Source of the DNA: Anisakis pegreffii
Taxonomy: Eukaryota > Nematoda > Chromadorea > Rhabditida > Anisakidae
Assembly (NCBI GenBank): GCA_035041965.1
Contig: JAPYMA010003037.1
Coordinates: 110,616 to 174,615 of the forward strand
Length of the DNA: 64,000 nucleotides
Direction of reading: 5' to 3'
In this document: piece by piece, positions 50,435-62,159 of the stretch
How the letters are laid out: each line of letters starts with the position of its first letter
How positions within the stretch are numbered: position 1 is the stretch's first letter
Position numbers and translations under genes: made by a program
Notes under the pieces: generated by a model
What the model saw: only the letters and a program-made list of their open reading frames with translations
Databases searched by the model: none
Told to the model about the DNA's origin: nothing

Positions 50435-52930
50435 ATAACCACAAAGGAATCATTTTTCGGAAGTTCATCTATGAATTTTCAGCATCAATCAGTTTCAATT
50501 GTCAACGTTGATTGTATGCGACGAGTTTTTGCACTAATGAATTTCGTGGATGAGCAGTAAAAATGAATAAATCTTTTTGTATCGCGTTGTTGAACACAAA
50601 CATTTTCGTGAACATTCACAAAGCGACATGGCACAATTGTGAGGAAGTGCGTCATCACCGTGTCTCTTCGTTCGCTGAATAATGAGGACTGCAGTATTTT
50701 TGCATCTGTTTCTCGTTTATCAGACTCCAACAAACTAACCAAAAAATCGTTGGATCGTAAATCGGTCATCATTGAATGTTGTCACATAAATCCTTAGCAT
50801 ACTGAACGGTGAAGAAATGATATTTATGGATTTTACTTATGGATTCATTTTTCATGGATTCATTTTCTAAATGGATTTATGGATTCAATTTTATGGATTC
50901 ATTTTTGATCCCATTATCACTAAAGGGACTTCCTATCTCTTCCATCTATGTTGGTAAAAAAATTTTGAAAAAAAATGTTCGGCCATTTGTTTCCGAAACA
51001 TTGAAAACAGATGATGCCAAGAATTCTCCAATCTCTCATTTCTTCATTATTTGATGAATTTATCAGCTGAGTCCATTCCTGGCGTCTGTTTTCCATGCTC
51101 TGCATTTGAGTGATATCATTTCCAGCCTTTACCGTTCGAGAAAATTTTGCTGGATGTTCAACGTCATATTGCTTCAGCCCTTGCACCAAACTTTCAGATC
51201 ATGCGCTCAAAAATAGCTGATGGCACACTTGAAAATTTTGGACATTCTCGAACCTGATTGTTTCCAAGCGATGCTTTCATTAGTAATGCCCTTTTAATGA
51301 GCAACAAAATTTGCGACAAAAGAGAACAAGACCAGAAAATCCATGCACTGTGTGCTTTGTTCAGCCGTATGAGAGAGTGCCATCCGACCTGTTTTGATTT
51401 ACCGTTCGAGAATTTTTTCGTAATTAACGAAAAGAGAAAATGAGAAAAATCCTCAAACTGATACGGTAACCCAGGAATTTCCTGCTGAGAATTTGTCACA
51501 ATTTATCATTTAAAAAACGATGCTTAAGCAAGGAATATCCAAAAAATTGATGGACAATTACGTTACAGTCCTTCAGAAATTCGTCGGAAATGATTTGCCA
51601 ACCTCCGAAGTCATTGTCACCCGGAAATTTTTATCTTCTCTGTTAAAACCGTTGTTTCTAAATAAGCTAATTTAGTCCTTTAAAGCCTTTTGTTGAGCTG
51701 AGCTTATTGTTTAACGGTTACAAGCAACTGTTGTTTTCTATTCAGTCACAGAGCACGATAAGGATTTTTCACATGTAGTTTCGGGTTTTCACATACTATT
51801 TGATCTACCTATTATCTACCTATTCAGGACATCCATATCTACCACCAAACGCCTTATAAAGGAAGAAAGTTCCCAGGAATTGTTACATTCGGACGGTCAT
51901 ATTTTCACATGTACTTCTCACAGGTGTCGTAACGTGGCTACGATATTACTTGAATTCAATCTAAAATTGTTCGTTTTCTCACAGTTGTTGCACACGCCCT
52001 AAATATTAATCAATTGAGCATTGTTTCAGCTTGCTGTTAATGGTACTCCACTCGTGATAAATGTTCAAAGAATGTTAATGCTGCGCTTATTAGTTTCCCT
52101 GAACATATCGCTCGTCTGTCGTAGTACTTCGTTATGATCTGATTAGAAAATTTGTTAAAGGTGTTTAGCATTTGTCATGCACACTTCCATGATTTAGGAT
52201 CAATCATGAAATGACTTGCTGCTTTCCTCGACGAAGTTGACGCTGATTCGTGTTGGTTGGCAATAGCAGATGATACAGTGATATTTTGATGAAAACGTTT
52301 TCACTGCTCCATTTCAGATGATTTTGTTCGACATTTTGAAAGGGTTCATTCACGATGAGTTGTTTTTAATCTCATCGAATACATACTGTAAACGTCACTT
52401 AGTACAGCCGTATGTCAAATAGTTTTGTCACACCAATTAAATTTCATTACCATGGTGATGAGTTCGTTCTTAGAATGCTCTCTGGCTCATTAAGCTCCAT
52501 GGAATCCACTTGTGCAGAGCATCTAACGTTGACCTTTCCAAGCGTCTTATCCTTTCGGGAGCTCGATTATCTCTCAATTAATGAATTCAGATTTGAATCT
52601 GAACACCGGCCATTCATGAGGAGCAAATCCAATAGTGGAATGAACAGCTGACTACGAAATCGCATAAAGTGGAAATAATTTTACGTAAGGCATCACGAAA
52701 GTGATTGCTCAACTCTCTTTCAATTACTCTCTTATGATCTTACTTTTTCCACTTTTCGCTTCTTTTTGCTTTCAAATATGGAAGAAAATATAGTTGCTCG
52801 ATGCCGGTTAGATGGATGCGAGTGAACGATGTGTCCGAAAGCAGAGTTGTGAATGCTTTCAAGACGCGACACAATTCTTAATCCGAGTACAAGTTTCGTG
52901 CGTCACAAAATTGTGTTTAGAACTTGGTTA
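50435..52930. other. Intergenic, with possible eroded coding sequence on the minus strand
   Basis: After the collagen poly(A) signal there is a minisatellite (50826-50910) and two adjacent minus-strand open frames (50920-51189, 51194-51499). Their polar, protein-like composition (for example TQMQSMENRRQEWTQL) suggests a decayed gene or retroelement. I cannot assign them. The rest shows nothing. Confidence 0.4.
50826..50910. repeat. ATGGATTC minisatellite
   Basis: Six or more imperfect tandem copies of a unit like TTATGGATTCATTTT, 10-17 bases long. Confidence 0.8.
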
Positions 52931-52937
52931 AGTGATA

Positions 52938-55861
52938 ATGAACAACGCAGTGATATGGTGCTTTGCAATGGTCAACTTTTTGGCGGTTATTTCTCCAAGT
53001 GTTCTGTATATCGTAGTTCTTATCGTGAGTTATTACAATTCTCTGCTCGAATCATGTCGAGAGCTTATCCAAACTGAAACTGAAGCCTCTGGGATAGCGT
53101 ATGACGGAACGTCCAAAAATTTGATCTCAAACAATACTTGATCAAAAAATCACTGATCAAAAAATCAGACACTCACAAAGTACTGTAGATGATTACAGGT
53201 TTTATATCGGGAACGACGAAAAGGCGGTGGTTCCTACAAAATAATGTTCAACTTAGGCGTGGCTGATATCATTCAAATGTTGTGCTTCACACCATGTTGG
53301 CTAACATATTTTATTGGAGCTACTTCAATAAATCCCCTTCTGAACAAGGTACAGTAAAATCTTTTCATTGAACAATTCATAAGTTCGAATAATCATCTAT
53401 TAATTGAGTCTTTCCGTCATTCCGTTAATGATACCATGCTCAAGTGCGTGCCATTTGGAAAGGATATCGTACGTAACAACCTCATAAACTTTTGAACGCA
53501 GAATCAGTCACAAAACGTTTTCCAAACGTATTGTTGGGCATTTTTGTCGGAACAGGAGCATGATCTTTAAAGACTGCACGGACGGATTTATTGGCTGAGA
53601 ATTACTGAGTAATGAGCCAAATTTTTAGATAAATGGTTCGATGCTAAACGCAGCGTGGATGACTTCAATCAATTTGATGACAGTGCTGGCGATTAATCGA
53701 CTTGCAGTCATTGTCATCGGCAGAAGGGCTGAACTGTTCTTTGAGGGAATGGGCCTGAACGTAATATTTTTCGTATCACTGCTTAAACAATTCCTATGTT
53801 TGTTCATGAACACGGTAGAGGACGCTTGCTATGGTTCAAATCGTGAATGCAGATTTATATAAAGTTTAAATTGTCCACTCGGCGAAAGCAACTAATATCG
53901 CTTGATAAAAACTGAAGGCAACATAACTTTTCCAAGGCAATCGCCTTCCGTTATTCACCCTATTCTCCTTGCACATTCGATTCATCACGATTGTCCCGCA
54001 TAATATAATTACGCTTGAGTGATATCCCTCGAAGCACATAAATTGAATGTTTTGTTTTTCCAGTTAAGGATCATCCAAGAGTTTTGTTGTGAACGATTCC
54101 GTGATTTTCAGATAATCTTCATCGTATTGTGGCTAATCACCATCGTCTACTTCATCATCTATATGACACCTATACTCACTGTTGTTTATGTTCCTAAGCG
54201 ATTCGGATGGCTTTACACCGGAAATGAACCATACTTGACTTTTGCTAGGTTAGTTTTTGAAAAATTTGCATGCAACTATGGTGGGGTTCAAATTGATGGA
54301 ATAAAATCGCCAGTGTTTCTGCTCCATTCTGCTATTCACTTGCTATCCTCTAATATTGACTACACCTCATAGAAAAGCTTCTCAAATATCGGCTTGACAT
54401 TCGAGCCAACGGCTTCGTAAAAACGAATTAGTTTCTAAAATCACAAAATGAAATAAATTAGCGTAAAATTCGTTCCAGTCGTTTTATTTCCTCCGTGAGC
54501 ATTATCGCAACGATCGTAACATTCGCCGCATATCTCACTATTTTATGGTTTCTCTGGCAGCATTCTCACCAACACAGCACAGCTTCATCAGGAAACAACC
54601 ATGTAAGTCGCTGGATTATCCGGAACGCAAGCAGTCGTGTTCATCGAAAGCTGTCATTCTATTGTAGACTGTACGCAAATCCTTAGAGAATGACGCCTGA
54701 AACCGCAATGTTTCTGGGTAAATCTGTGGAAGTAACCGACAATTTTAGTTTACGTTAACGGATAACGTGATGTTTTGCTCACTATCGTGGGATAATTCTC
54801 ATGAGATAAGTCTAATCTTTGCTCATTTTCTACAACTACGTGTGATAATTCTTAGTGCTTTTTCAGTTCCACTGGGAACGAAAACGAGATCTGGCAATCT
54901 TCCTGCAGGTGCTTTTTGATCTTTTATTACGATCGGTGTGGCAACGAGATATTGACATTGCACTCACGTTCACATAAACAAAATTTGTAAACGCTCGGCA
55001 GTTTCTGCGTCTGAAATATTCGCATTTGGGGCTGTTGAACCATGTGAGATGGGAGCAGTGAATAATTTAATATCACTAATCAGCGTAACGTTGAAAAAGC
55101 TATTCCTATTTGTTAGCAGAATTTTGATCTGAGCTGAAACACGGTATGTAAACTCTAATACCAATAATCGGTTACTATGGCAGAAACGAGTGACTTTAGA
55201 GCATTATAGTATTTATAGTATTCTGCAGTCAATCAGTGCCAGAGAGGCCGGTCAAGAATAATGAAATCATTCCAGGATTAAACACACGATCTCAACGAAT
55301 TATTTACAGAATGTCATTTCCTGCAGTACCTTTTAGAATCTATTGAGAGCATTTGCAGGCAATTGTTACATCCGGTACAGCTGCTACCAATGTGGTGTTT
55401 TGGTGCATATGTGACATTTTCTTCCGAAAATCCATTGCTGCCAATTATTTGTCATCGCTCATGTGGATTCTCGCAATGTCTAGTAGTCCAATAATATATC
55501 TCATTTTCAACGAGTACGCTTGCGTTGACCTCTGAATGTTTACTTTTACTTTGAACACCAAGTTTCTAGGAACATTCAGTTTTTTGTAGCGAACTGTAGC
55601 AAAACGGAACGCTGTCGTGCAAGTATTATTTGAGATGATGAGCTGCTGTCTTTGACGTTTTGTACGACCATCCCTCCTAAATCCGTCATGCGAGATGCTG
55701 AAATGTTTGTACGAACAGCATGACTTGAGGTGTACGCAGCAGGAATGGAAAGTCATTGCAGGTCGATCAGAAGCAAAACAATTGCCGTCATCAGACGCCT
55801 ATTTCGAGGTGGTCATTCAATCGCAACAACAAATGTGCAAGTAACCTCATCTCGTCAGTGA
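52938..55861 (+). CDS. Seven-transmembrane chemoreceptor-like GPCR (Srt/Srx-like)
   Basis: Integral membrane receptor, probably of the large nematode serpentine families. Exons: 52938-53024, 53199-53348, 53629-53760, 54112-54248, 54479-54602, 54867-54908, 55359-55513, 55762-55861, giving 308 residues, the usual receptor length. TM1 is in exon 1 (MVNFLAVISPSVLYIVVLI). Exon 2 has the loop and TM2 (YKIMFNLGVADIIQML), very like the YKxMxxLGxxD motif of Srt/Srx proteins. Exon 3 holds TM3 ending in LAINRL, the NR variant of the DRY motif. TM4 is IIFIVLWLITIVYFIIYM and TM5 is VSIIATIVTFAAYLTILWFL. Exons 6-7 give TM6-7, ending SSSPIIYLIFNE, the NPxxY equivalent. The last exon gives a basic tail (IRSKTIAVIRRLFRGG). 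AATAAA lies 34 nt after the stop (55895-55900). An alternative acceptor at 54063 would add 16 residues before TM4. Ligand unknown. Confidence 0.87.
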
Positions 55862-56161
55862 ACTCGCGTGATTCTATTGAATGAATTTGTAACGAATAAA
55901 GAATAGTACCGTCAATGATTATGTGAACATCGAAGCAGTTTGTCTCACTGCATTCATCAAATGTGAACAAATCAAAATTTGTTGGTTTTGAAGAGAGTTA
56001 AATCATTTCTCATCATTGTCACAGCTTTTAGTCGAGATTTGTTCACATTTACAGAGATGAATTCATTATTTGTGTGAACATGAAACTAATTATAAAGAAA
56101 TTTGTTTACTTCGCAGAGGAAACATGTAAACTTCATGCGGTATTGATGGAAGGATTTCATT

Positions 56162-56214
56162 AGTATCTCCTCTCTCTCCCTTTGTTCATAGCAAAGGGAG
56201 AGAGAGGAGATACT
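56162..56214. repeat. Perfect 23-bp inverted repeat (hairpin)
   Basis: Arms 56162-56184 and 56192-56214 are exactly complementary, with a 7-nt loop (TTCATAG). The arms are polypyrimidine/polypurine (CTCCTCTCTCTCCC). Pairing extends outward imperfectly to about 56153 and 56223. Confidence 0.93.
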
Positions 56215-56223
56215 GATAAAATC

Positions 56224-56420
56224 TTTGGAACCTATACTATACCTGAGTTGCCGTCACGACAATCCCAAACCGACACTCATCGATCTTCTCAAGATGTTTT
56301 GGTGTGATGTGTTAACACGTGGAAAAACGTTTATGCAGCTATCGCGCCACGCACCATTCATATTTTCAAATTTATCCTAGTCCGAGTAAAGTTGTGAGCT
56401 CATGTCCAGGCAAGAAATTC
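56224..56420. repeat. Interspersed repeat, contiguous copy
   Basis: Its first 75 bases are nearly identical to 60990-61063, and its remainder (including TAACACGTGGAAAAAC, CGCGCCACGCACCATT and GAGCTCATGTCCAGGCA) matches 61490-61640. Probably a transposable element fragment. Confidence 0.8.
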
Positions 56421-56445
56421 GGACTTGCCAAGCAACATATTGACG

Positions 56446-56690
56446 TTTGTACATCATTCGATTGAGCAGAATATCTACTTTCTTAAAATGAAAATTTCGC
56501 CGGAAAATTCCGCCTCTACGAGGAGACATGGCTATTTTTCTGCTGCTATACGGGTTGCCACATTCAAGCCTACCGTACACTCAGCTTTGTCCAGTAACAT
56601 GCCAACTTCCTCACACCATTCGATCGAGCAGAATCTCTGAATTCAAAAAAATTTTATATTTTGCCGGGCGATTCTGCTTAGATGAAGAGA
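56446..56690. repeat. Imperfect tandem pair, about 170-bp period
   Basis: CATTCGATTGAGCAGAAT with a GCCGGAAAATTC block recurs as CATTCGATCGAGCAGAAT with GCCGGGCGATTC. Confidence 0.6.
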
Positions 56691-57120
56691 GGTAGCAATG
56701 TTATTAAAGCTATCTGAACTTGCGGAGTGGTGCTCATTCAAATGCATTGTATCACTATAGATCAAGGTTTTGAATTTTAGAATATCTCCAGTCTCCTTCA
56801 ATGATGACCCTCAGTTAAACTCGTTTATCAACACAAGCATCTGCGAGTATTATCCGAATGAGGAGTGTTATCATTCCATTTTGCTTGAAGTGATAAAAAA
56901 TGCTGAACACACAAACAAACCATTGTATTCATCAATAAACACTCTTACAACAGTGTGACGGAAAAAAACAACCAAATGTACCGCTGAAGCGCAAAATTCC
57001 GTGAAAATATTATGTGATCCCGATGAGAAGATATCAAGCAACGTTGTTGAGTGAACATAACGCACAATATTACTGAATAATAAAAGGGGCGGAAGAATGC
57101 TGATTACATAAACTAAACAT

Positions 57121-58766
57121 TTATTTAATTGATCTCCTGAACAACAGCATTGTATATGTGCGGTCATCGCCATATTCATTCTTTGCCATGCATTGATAAT
57201 CGCCTCTGTCAGCAAGGTACTCTAGGTTGTTGATGACAAGATCTCCGTTCGATCTGACCTGAAAGGGAAAGAAAGGAAAATCTTAGGCCAAGTTTTCAAT
57301 TAACAGCCACCATAATGGAACAGGATTTTCCGTATGAGTAAGGGCGACGTATGGTGCAGTGATATCGATCGAAATTGCCAAAAAATAACCTGATATCTCG
57401 TGTTGTTCACAGGCGATCCATCGCGCGACCACGTAATGTTGGTGGTTGCTGCACTGTGTACACGGCAAGGCAAAACCGCTTGCGATCCCACATATTGCCA
57501 TTGCCTTGTGGAATACATCACAATCACTGGTGCTTGTCGATCGGTGTTCATCCGACACTGAGTAGTCAAATTGCTATCTGCAATTCGCGGCGTTGTTGTT
57601 ATCCACCACATTAAAGCTATATCCAAAAATGGTCATTAACTCCGTTTGTGCAAACAACTGATGGATAGAGGCGTACTAAGAACGATCAGAAACCATTTAG
57701 TAGTGCTCTGTATTGACAACGCCAATAGGTTTTCCAAATAGATGGATGACCCTTGCACGTTGTCATGAGCATATAGATGTGCGTTCTCAATCAGAAACGC
57801 ATAGCCCACCTCGAATGAACACCAGTGTACTTTCGACTTCTGAATTGCCGTTTGTTGCTTTACAGGTGTAATTACCGTCATCTGCTGATGTTGGGCAAAC
57901 AATGCGCAGTTTAGCCATCGTTCCCGCTATACTGGTGTTGAAGGCCTGATTGGAATCGTATGTTGGCATATCCTGTTGAAGCAGCAGCTGACCGTTTTTG
58001 TACCTGAACAGTTTCTTGATGATGCCTTTCGTTATTTTTTCTTCCATGCCATAACTTTTTCACGTGAAGCACGCAAGCAGTAAATCTTTCGACTGTATTC
58101 GTTCGATGTTTATGCGAAACGTCAAGTGAAAATGCAGTGATAAATGGATCTAAAGAAGAAGAAGACAAACCAGGAGACCACTGGATGAGGACGTCCCCAT
58201 GCTAAACATGTCGCATCCAACAAATCAGATGTTTCGAAGGCAAATACTGGTGCAACTATGTAGACAAATGGTGGAGCTGATGAAAAATGTACAGTTATTG
58301 TCAAAGTGCGTTGAAATGATCGTAAAGTATTATAAACCAATTTCGTTCACTTTCGGCGACTACTCAACCAAAATTCAGTCGTTGTAAGCAGGTCACTGGA
58401 TCAAGAAGTTGGAATGTAGGAGGTTGTTTTCTGTTGGTGATATAAAGTGAATCGTTAATGTGGTCAAAAAGAAGATCCTACGAAGAGCGAACAACTTTCG
58501 GAGACCACCATCGGAAGCCAAAAAGAGTTTGATATCTCGGTGGTTAATGGAGGCTAAATTGCCGCATCTGTCGATTGAAAGTCGGAATTGACTGAGATGG
58601 GATATGAGTAATTGTTTGACGGCGTTTATGAAGATCTAATGGTTTTAATGATGCAGTGATGAATACCTGTGGCGTTTGCTCCGTTCGAGATGACCGTGAG
58701 CACAGTTACGAACGTGATGAAGTTGAGAAAACGCTTGAAGGATAGGCTAGGCACAACACCGTACAT
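57121..58766 (-). CDS. Secreted two-immunoglobulin-domain protein (ZIG-like)
   Basis: Probable extracellular Ig protein of the nematode ZIG type; in C. elegans several of these maintain axon and neuron position. Exons: 58667-58766, 58482-58553 (boundaries tentative), 58171-58255, 57810-58003, 57390-57616, 57121-57258, giving 271 residues. Exon 1 is a signal peptide (LNFITFVTVLTVISNGANA). Ig1 has Cys74 (DATCLAWG), Trp86 at the exon 3/4 junction (SWYKNG) and Cys133 in the I-set motif ADDGNYTC. Ig2 has Cys201 (AVLPCRV), Trp213 (ITWSRDG) and Cys249 (RGDYQC). Several N-glycosylation sequons (NTS, NYT, NLT, NIT, NNT) are present. The frame is continuous through all junctions. An AATAAA overlaps the stop codon (57119-57124, minus strand). 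No membrane segment or anchor follows Ig2, so it is inferred to be secreted. Confidence 0.87.
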
Positions 58767-60120
58767 GATTCGTTTTGAAAAAGAGCGTCGTTCGTTCCTT
58801 TAGCGTCCGTCAAAAACTAACCACAAATGTCTCAATTGCCTGGCGTTGCCATTTTGTAGAGTTAACTCAAAACACTAGGTGCCGTTACCAGCTGATCAGA
58901 GTTTGGAAACGTTGCGAGAAAGGCGTGTCGCTGAAGGATTAAGTTACAGTATTGGGACCAAAATGAAACAAACAATATTATGTTAAATGGTAATAATATT
59001 GATCATTTTGTTGATCATTGGTCGGATCGATCATCAACATCAACGTTGACAAGGAAGTTTATCACATTTGATTGCGAATGTGATAAAGTTCGTTGTCGAT
59101 GTTGATGGCGATGTCAATTGCAAATAAATTTGCATCTGTTCATTTCACTCGACAGCCTTGTTGATTGCAGTTACAGCAATATTGCCGTGATATTACGAAA
59201 CGTTTCAATCACAATAAATTTAACATCCATTAGAAGGTATGTAGGTTGATTGAAGAGAAGTTTGATTATATTTTTCACAAGTCACAGGCTTATCCTTCGG
59301 GAGAAGCCTCAATAGGTGATTGCAGCTCGCTGTTAAAACGCAAAAACATTACTCTTTGAAAGTAAACGATGGAAGCTCTTCGTTCCATTGCCGAAGCCAC
59401 AATCGTGCTTGCATATTCACCTTTATCACCTTCATATGTCCCAGTTCCGCTGCACACATTGGTTTGCAAAATGTTTAATATTTTTAATGAGCGATCGGTT
59501 ACTTCCTTTCCATTTTGTATTTGGACAACAAATCAACATTTTTATTTACATCTTATTTGCAAATCAGTTAGTAGAGAATGTCCCAAATGCGACCATTGGA
59601 CAGCAACAACCGTAATGAACAACGCAACGAAAACGAAATCGTTTGAATTTGGTGAAATTTTATATTTCTCTCGGTAAATACACTGCATAATTCGAACGAT
59701 ATCAATGACCGCCATTCGTACTCAATCTACTCAAAATTATAGCATTCAGTTCAATGTTCTTAATTACCGTTCTAGTTATCTTTCATTACTGCATTCACAA
59801 ATATGTGCGATTCAGAATAAAATTAGCAATTTTATTACTCTTCATTCACAATTTGCGTAATGTTGGGATTTTTTGCGAACGCAAAATTGAACATTTTGAA
59901 TATATTGTCAGCAAGTAGGTAGATATGGTAACAATGGTTGCATTGAACGCTCGAATTATGAGAATGATTTGTGATGTTTATAAATCGCAGATCGCAATCC
60001 ATTCGAATAACATATTATTGTATACAATGAAATTCGGTGAAGCTTAATCAGGAAGAAGAGGAATTGAATGATAGTTGTCGTATTATTGGCTCTCTGATTG
60101 ATTCGGCGCTCGAATTTGTT
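58767..60120. other. Intergenic with one long hairpin
   Basis: Upstream of the Ig gene. Apart from the inverted repeat at 59032-59107 nothing is recognisable; the open frame at 59369-59677 has no supporting context. Confidence 0.5.
59032..59107. repeat. Imperfect inverted repeat, arms of about 33 nt
   Basis: Left arm CATCAACATC, then AAGTTTATCACATT; right arm AATGTGATAAAGTT, then GATGTTGATG. Loop about 8 nt, with a bulge of a few bases. Confidence 0.85.
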
Positions 60121-60133
60121 CCTCCAAAATTGC

Positions 60134-60300
60134 CATACACACTAGCAATTTTGATGGACCAAATCCGTTTCAAGCATTAGAAAACATATTTCTTGCTCCC
60201 GTTGGAAACAAGAAATATGTTTTCTGATGCTTAAACATAACAGGTTAAATCCTGTTTACGCTGTATTACATGTATTTGTAATAATGTGATCGTAAACAGT
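60134..60300. repeat. Cluster of nested hairpins
   Basis: Three successive inverted repeats: CAAAATTGC/GCAATTTTG; a 24-nt arm pair at 60172-60195 and 60209-60232 with one mismatch (core GAAAACATATTTCTTG); and CTGTTTACG/CGTAAACAG with a smaller stem inside. Confidence 0.85.
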
Positions 60301-60478
60301 ATGATGTTATTCGAACGGATTGGGACCTGCGATATCAAAACATCAGCATTCATACTCCTAATTTGATCAGAAACAAGCATTCACTGCTACCATCGTTCAT
60401 GTGCTCTCCGATACCAAACTGAAGAATCCACAATGCTTCAATTTTTGTTGTTATCAGATGATATCTGAATCCGTTTGA

Positions 60479-60526
60479 GCTGAACGATCTCATTTAGCTC
60501 TTTTTGTTGGGAATCGTTCAGCTGAG
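60479..60526. repeat. Inverted repeat
   Basis: AGCTGAACGAT and its complement ATCGTTCAGCT, separated by about 24 nt; 11-nt perfect arms. Confidence 0.8.
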
Positions 60527-60699
60527 AACCATTACTAATTCTAGTTTGATTAAGAAGTGACATAGGTGTGTACATCGGAAGTGATTACTTAAGCTTATTG
60601 ATCACATCATAGGACCTACACTATCATGCATTAGACGCCATGTTATGAATGCCCTACTCGTTGTATTGCTTTTCCATTCATACTCCGTGCTAAATCACA

Positions 60700-61400
60700 T
60701 CTGAAGTGTTCTTTCATAAACACTGTCTCCTTTCGAGAGAACCTATCATCCTATTCGAGAATTACCATTCGTTTTTTGTCTTATCGTACCTTTTTCGATA
60801 GAATCTAAGTCATTCCTCGAGATCAATGTTCCTCAACATATGATTACTCATTTCAGTTGCAGTTTTCTGAATCGCCAACAGTGTTTTACATTAACACATT
60901 TTCTAAATGGCCTCTCACATCGATATTTCGCTAAGCCTCTGAATTTCAAGTTCTTAGTCCCTAACTGCGATGCAAGCAATCGTGTTAAGATTGGAACCTA
61001 TACTATACCTGAGTTGCTCGTCACGACAATCCCAAACCGACACTCATCGATCTTCTCAAGAAATTCCTATCCTATGCTAAATGACTAAATGTTTTTCATA
61101 CCTTCCGAGAGGATCTATCCCCTTATTCGAAAACTCTTGTTTTTTTGTCATATCATCATGTTCTTCGAAAGAAGCTAATTCATTGGTCGAGAATTGTCTC
61201 ACTATGCTTCAGTTATGTATGCGATCTTCTCATGAGATATTCCTCAATTCATCATTGCTCATTTCATTTACACTTTGCTGAATCAATAGCAGTGTTTTGC
61301 ATTATTAAATTTTCTAAATGCCTTCTCGCATCGATATTTCGAGAAGTCTTTGAATTTCAAGTTCTTAGTCTCCAACTGCGATGTAAACAATCCTAGAACC
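60700..61400. repeat. Two tandem copies of a repeat of about 350 bp
   Basis: 60720-61080 and 61080-61400 share, in order, an AGAGAACCTATC-like start, a CATTTCAGTT or CATTTCATTT block, CAGTGTTTT, TTTTCTAAATG, CATCGATATTTCG and GAATTTCAAGTTCTTAGTC. The first ends in the segment shared with 56224. Confidence 0.8.
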
Positions 61401-61489
61401 TACGCTGCACTTGAATTCATTCGAACCTATCTTCACAAAACTGCAACACTTGCTGCCAAGACAATCCTAAACTCGACAGATCCTGACGA

Positions 61490-61640
61490 CTCGTTGATCC
61501 TTTCAGGCGATTTCGGTGTAATGTGTGGTAACACGTGGAAAAACATTTAATACAGCTGTCGCGCCACGCACCATTGATACTTTCAAATTTATCCAAATCT
61601 CAGCAAAGTTATGAGCTCATGTCCAGGCAGGAGATTCGAA
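61490..61640. repeat. Second part of the 56224-type repeat
   Basis: About 150 bp matching 56284-56420, with diverged first-part sequence preceding it at 61397-61490. Confidence 0.75.
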
Positions 61641-62159
61641 ATTGAACCTGTCCCTATTATGTGACATCCGGATAGTATGTGCGGGGTTCTCTAGGCACTT
61701 TGCGATTCTGTCTCAAGCATGGAACGACACCAAACCATGCCTAGCAATGCTTCCCTTCCATATGCCTGGCGCGACAGCATCAAACAGAGTGATGAAAGCA
61801 CAAAAACACGAAGTAATCACATCAACAACAACACGAAATAATCATAAACAACAACAACAGGATAATCAAACAAATTTCAGCATAAACACGAGATTTCAAT
61901 GCACACATCTAATCGGACAATCCAAAGGAAGATAACATGACTAGATTGTTATCTTACCTGCCTTTCTGTTCCTCTAGTTATCATCTGAGTGCTCGAATTA
62001 TAAACTATGAGAAAACTTCATAATATTACCCCAAAAATGCTATTTCAACAACATCTTATTGGGAACATACAAATCAGCTCATCCCAAGCCTGAGAAGACC
62101 TTATGCTGGCGACTAAGAGAAAATTCTAGCCTCTATGCACAGATCAAACCTCACTTATC

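Larger units (their letters stand above)
55901..57118. other. Repeat-bearing intergenic region
   Basis: Between the receptor and the convergent Ig-domain gene. Holds the perfect hairpin at 56162-56214, a repeat shared with the end of the window (56224-56420), and a tandem pair around 56446-56535 and 56617-56690. No gene. Confidence 0.6.

Noticed and set aside
50839..51054. Open frame beginning MDSFFMDSF
   Set aside because: It is only the translation of the ATGGATTC minisatellite.
58440..58590. Plus-strand protein-like frame (FRRPPSEAKKSLISRW)
   Set aside because: Antisense to the tentative second exon of the Ig-domain gene; no plus-strand gene joins it.
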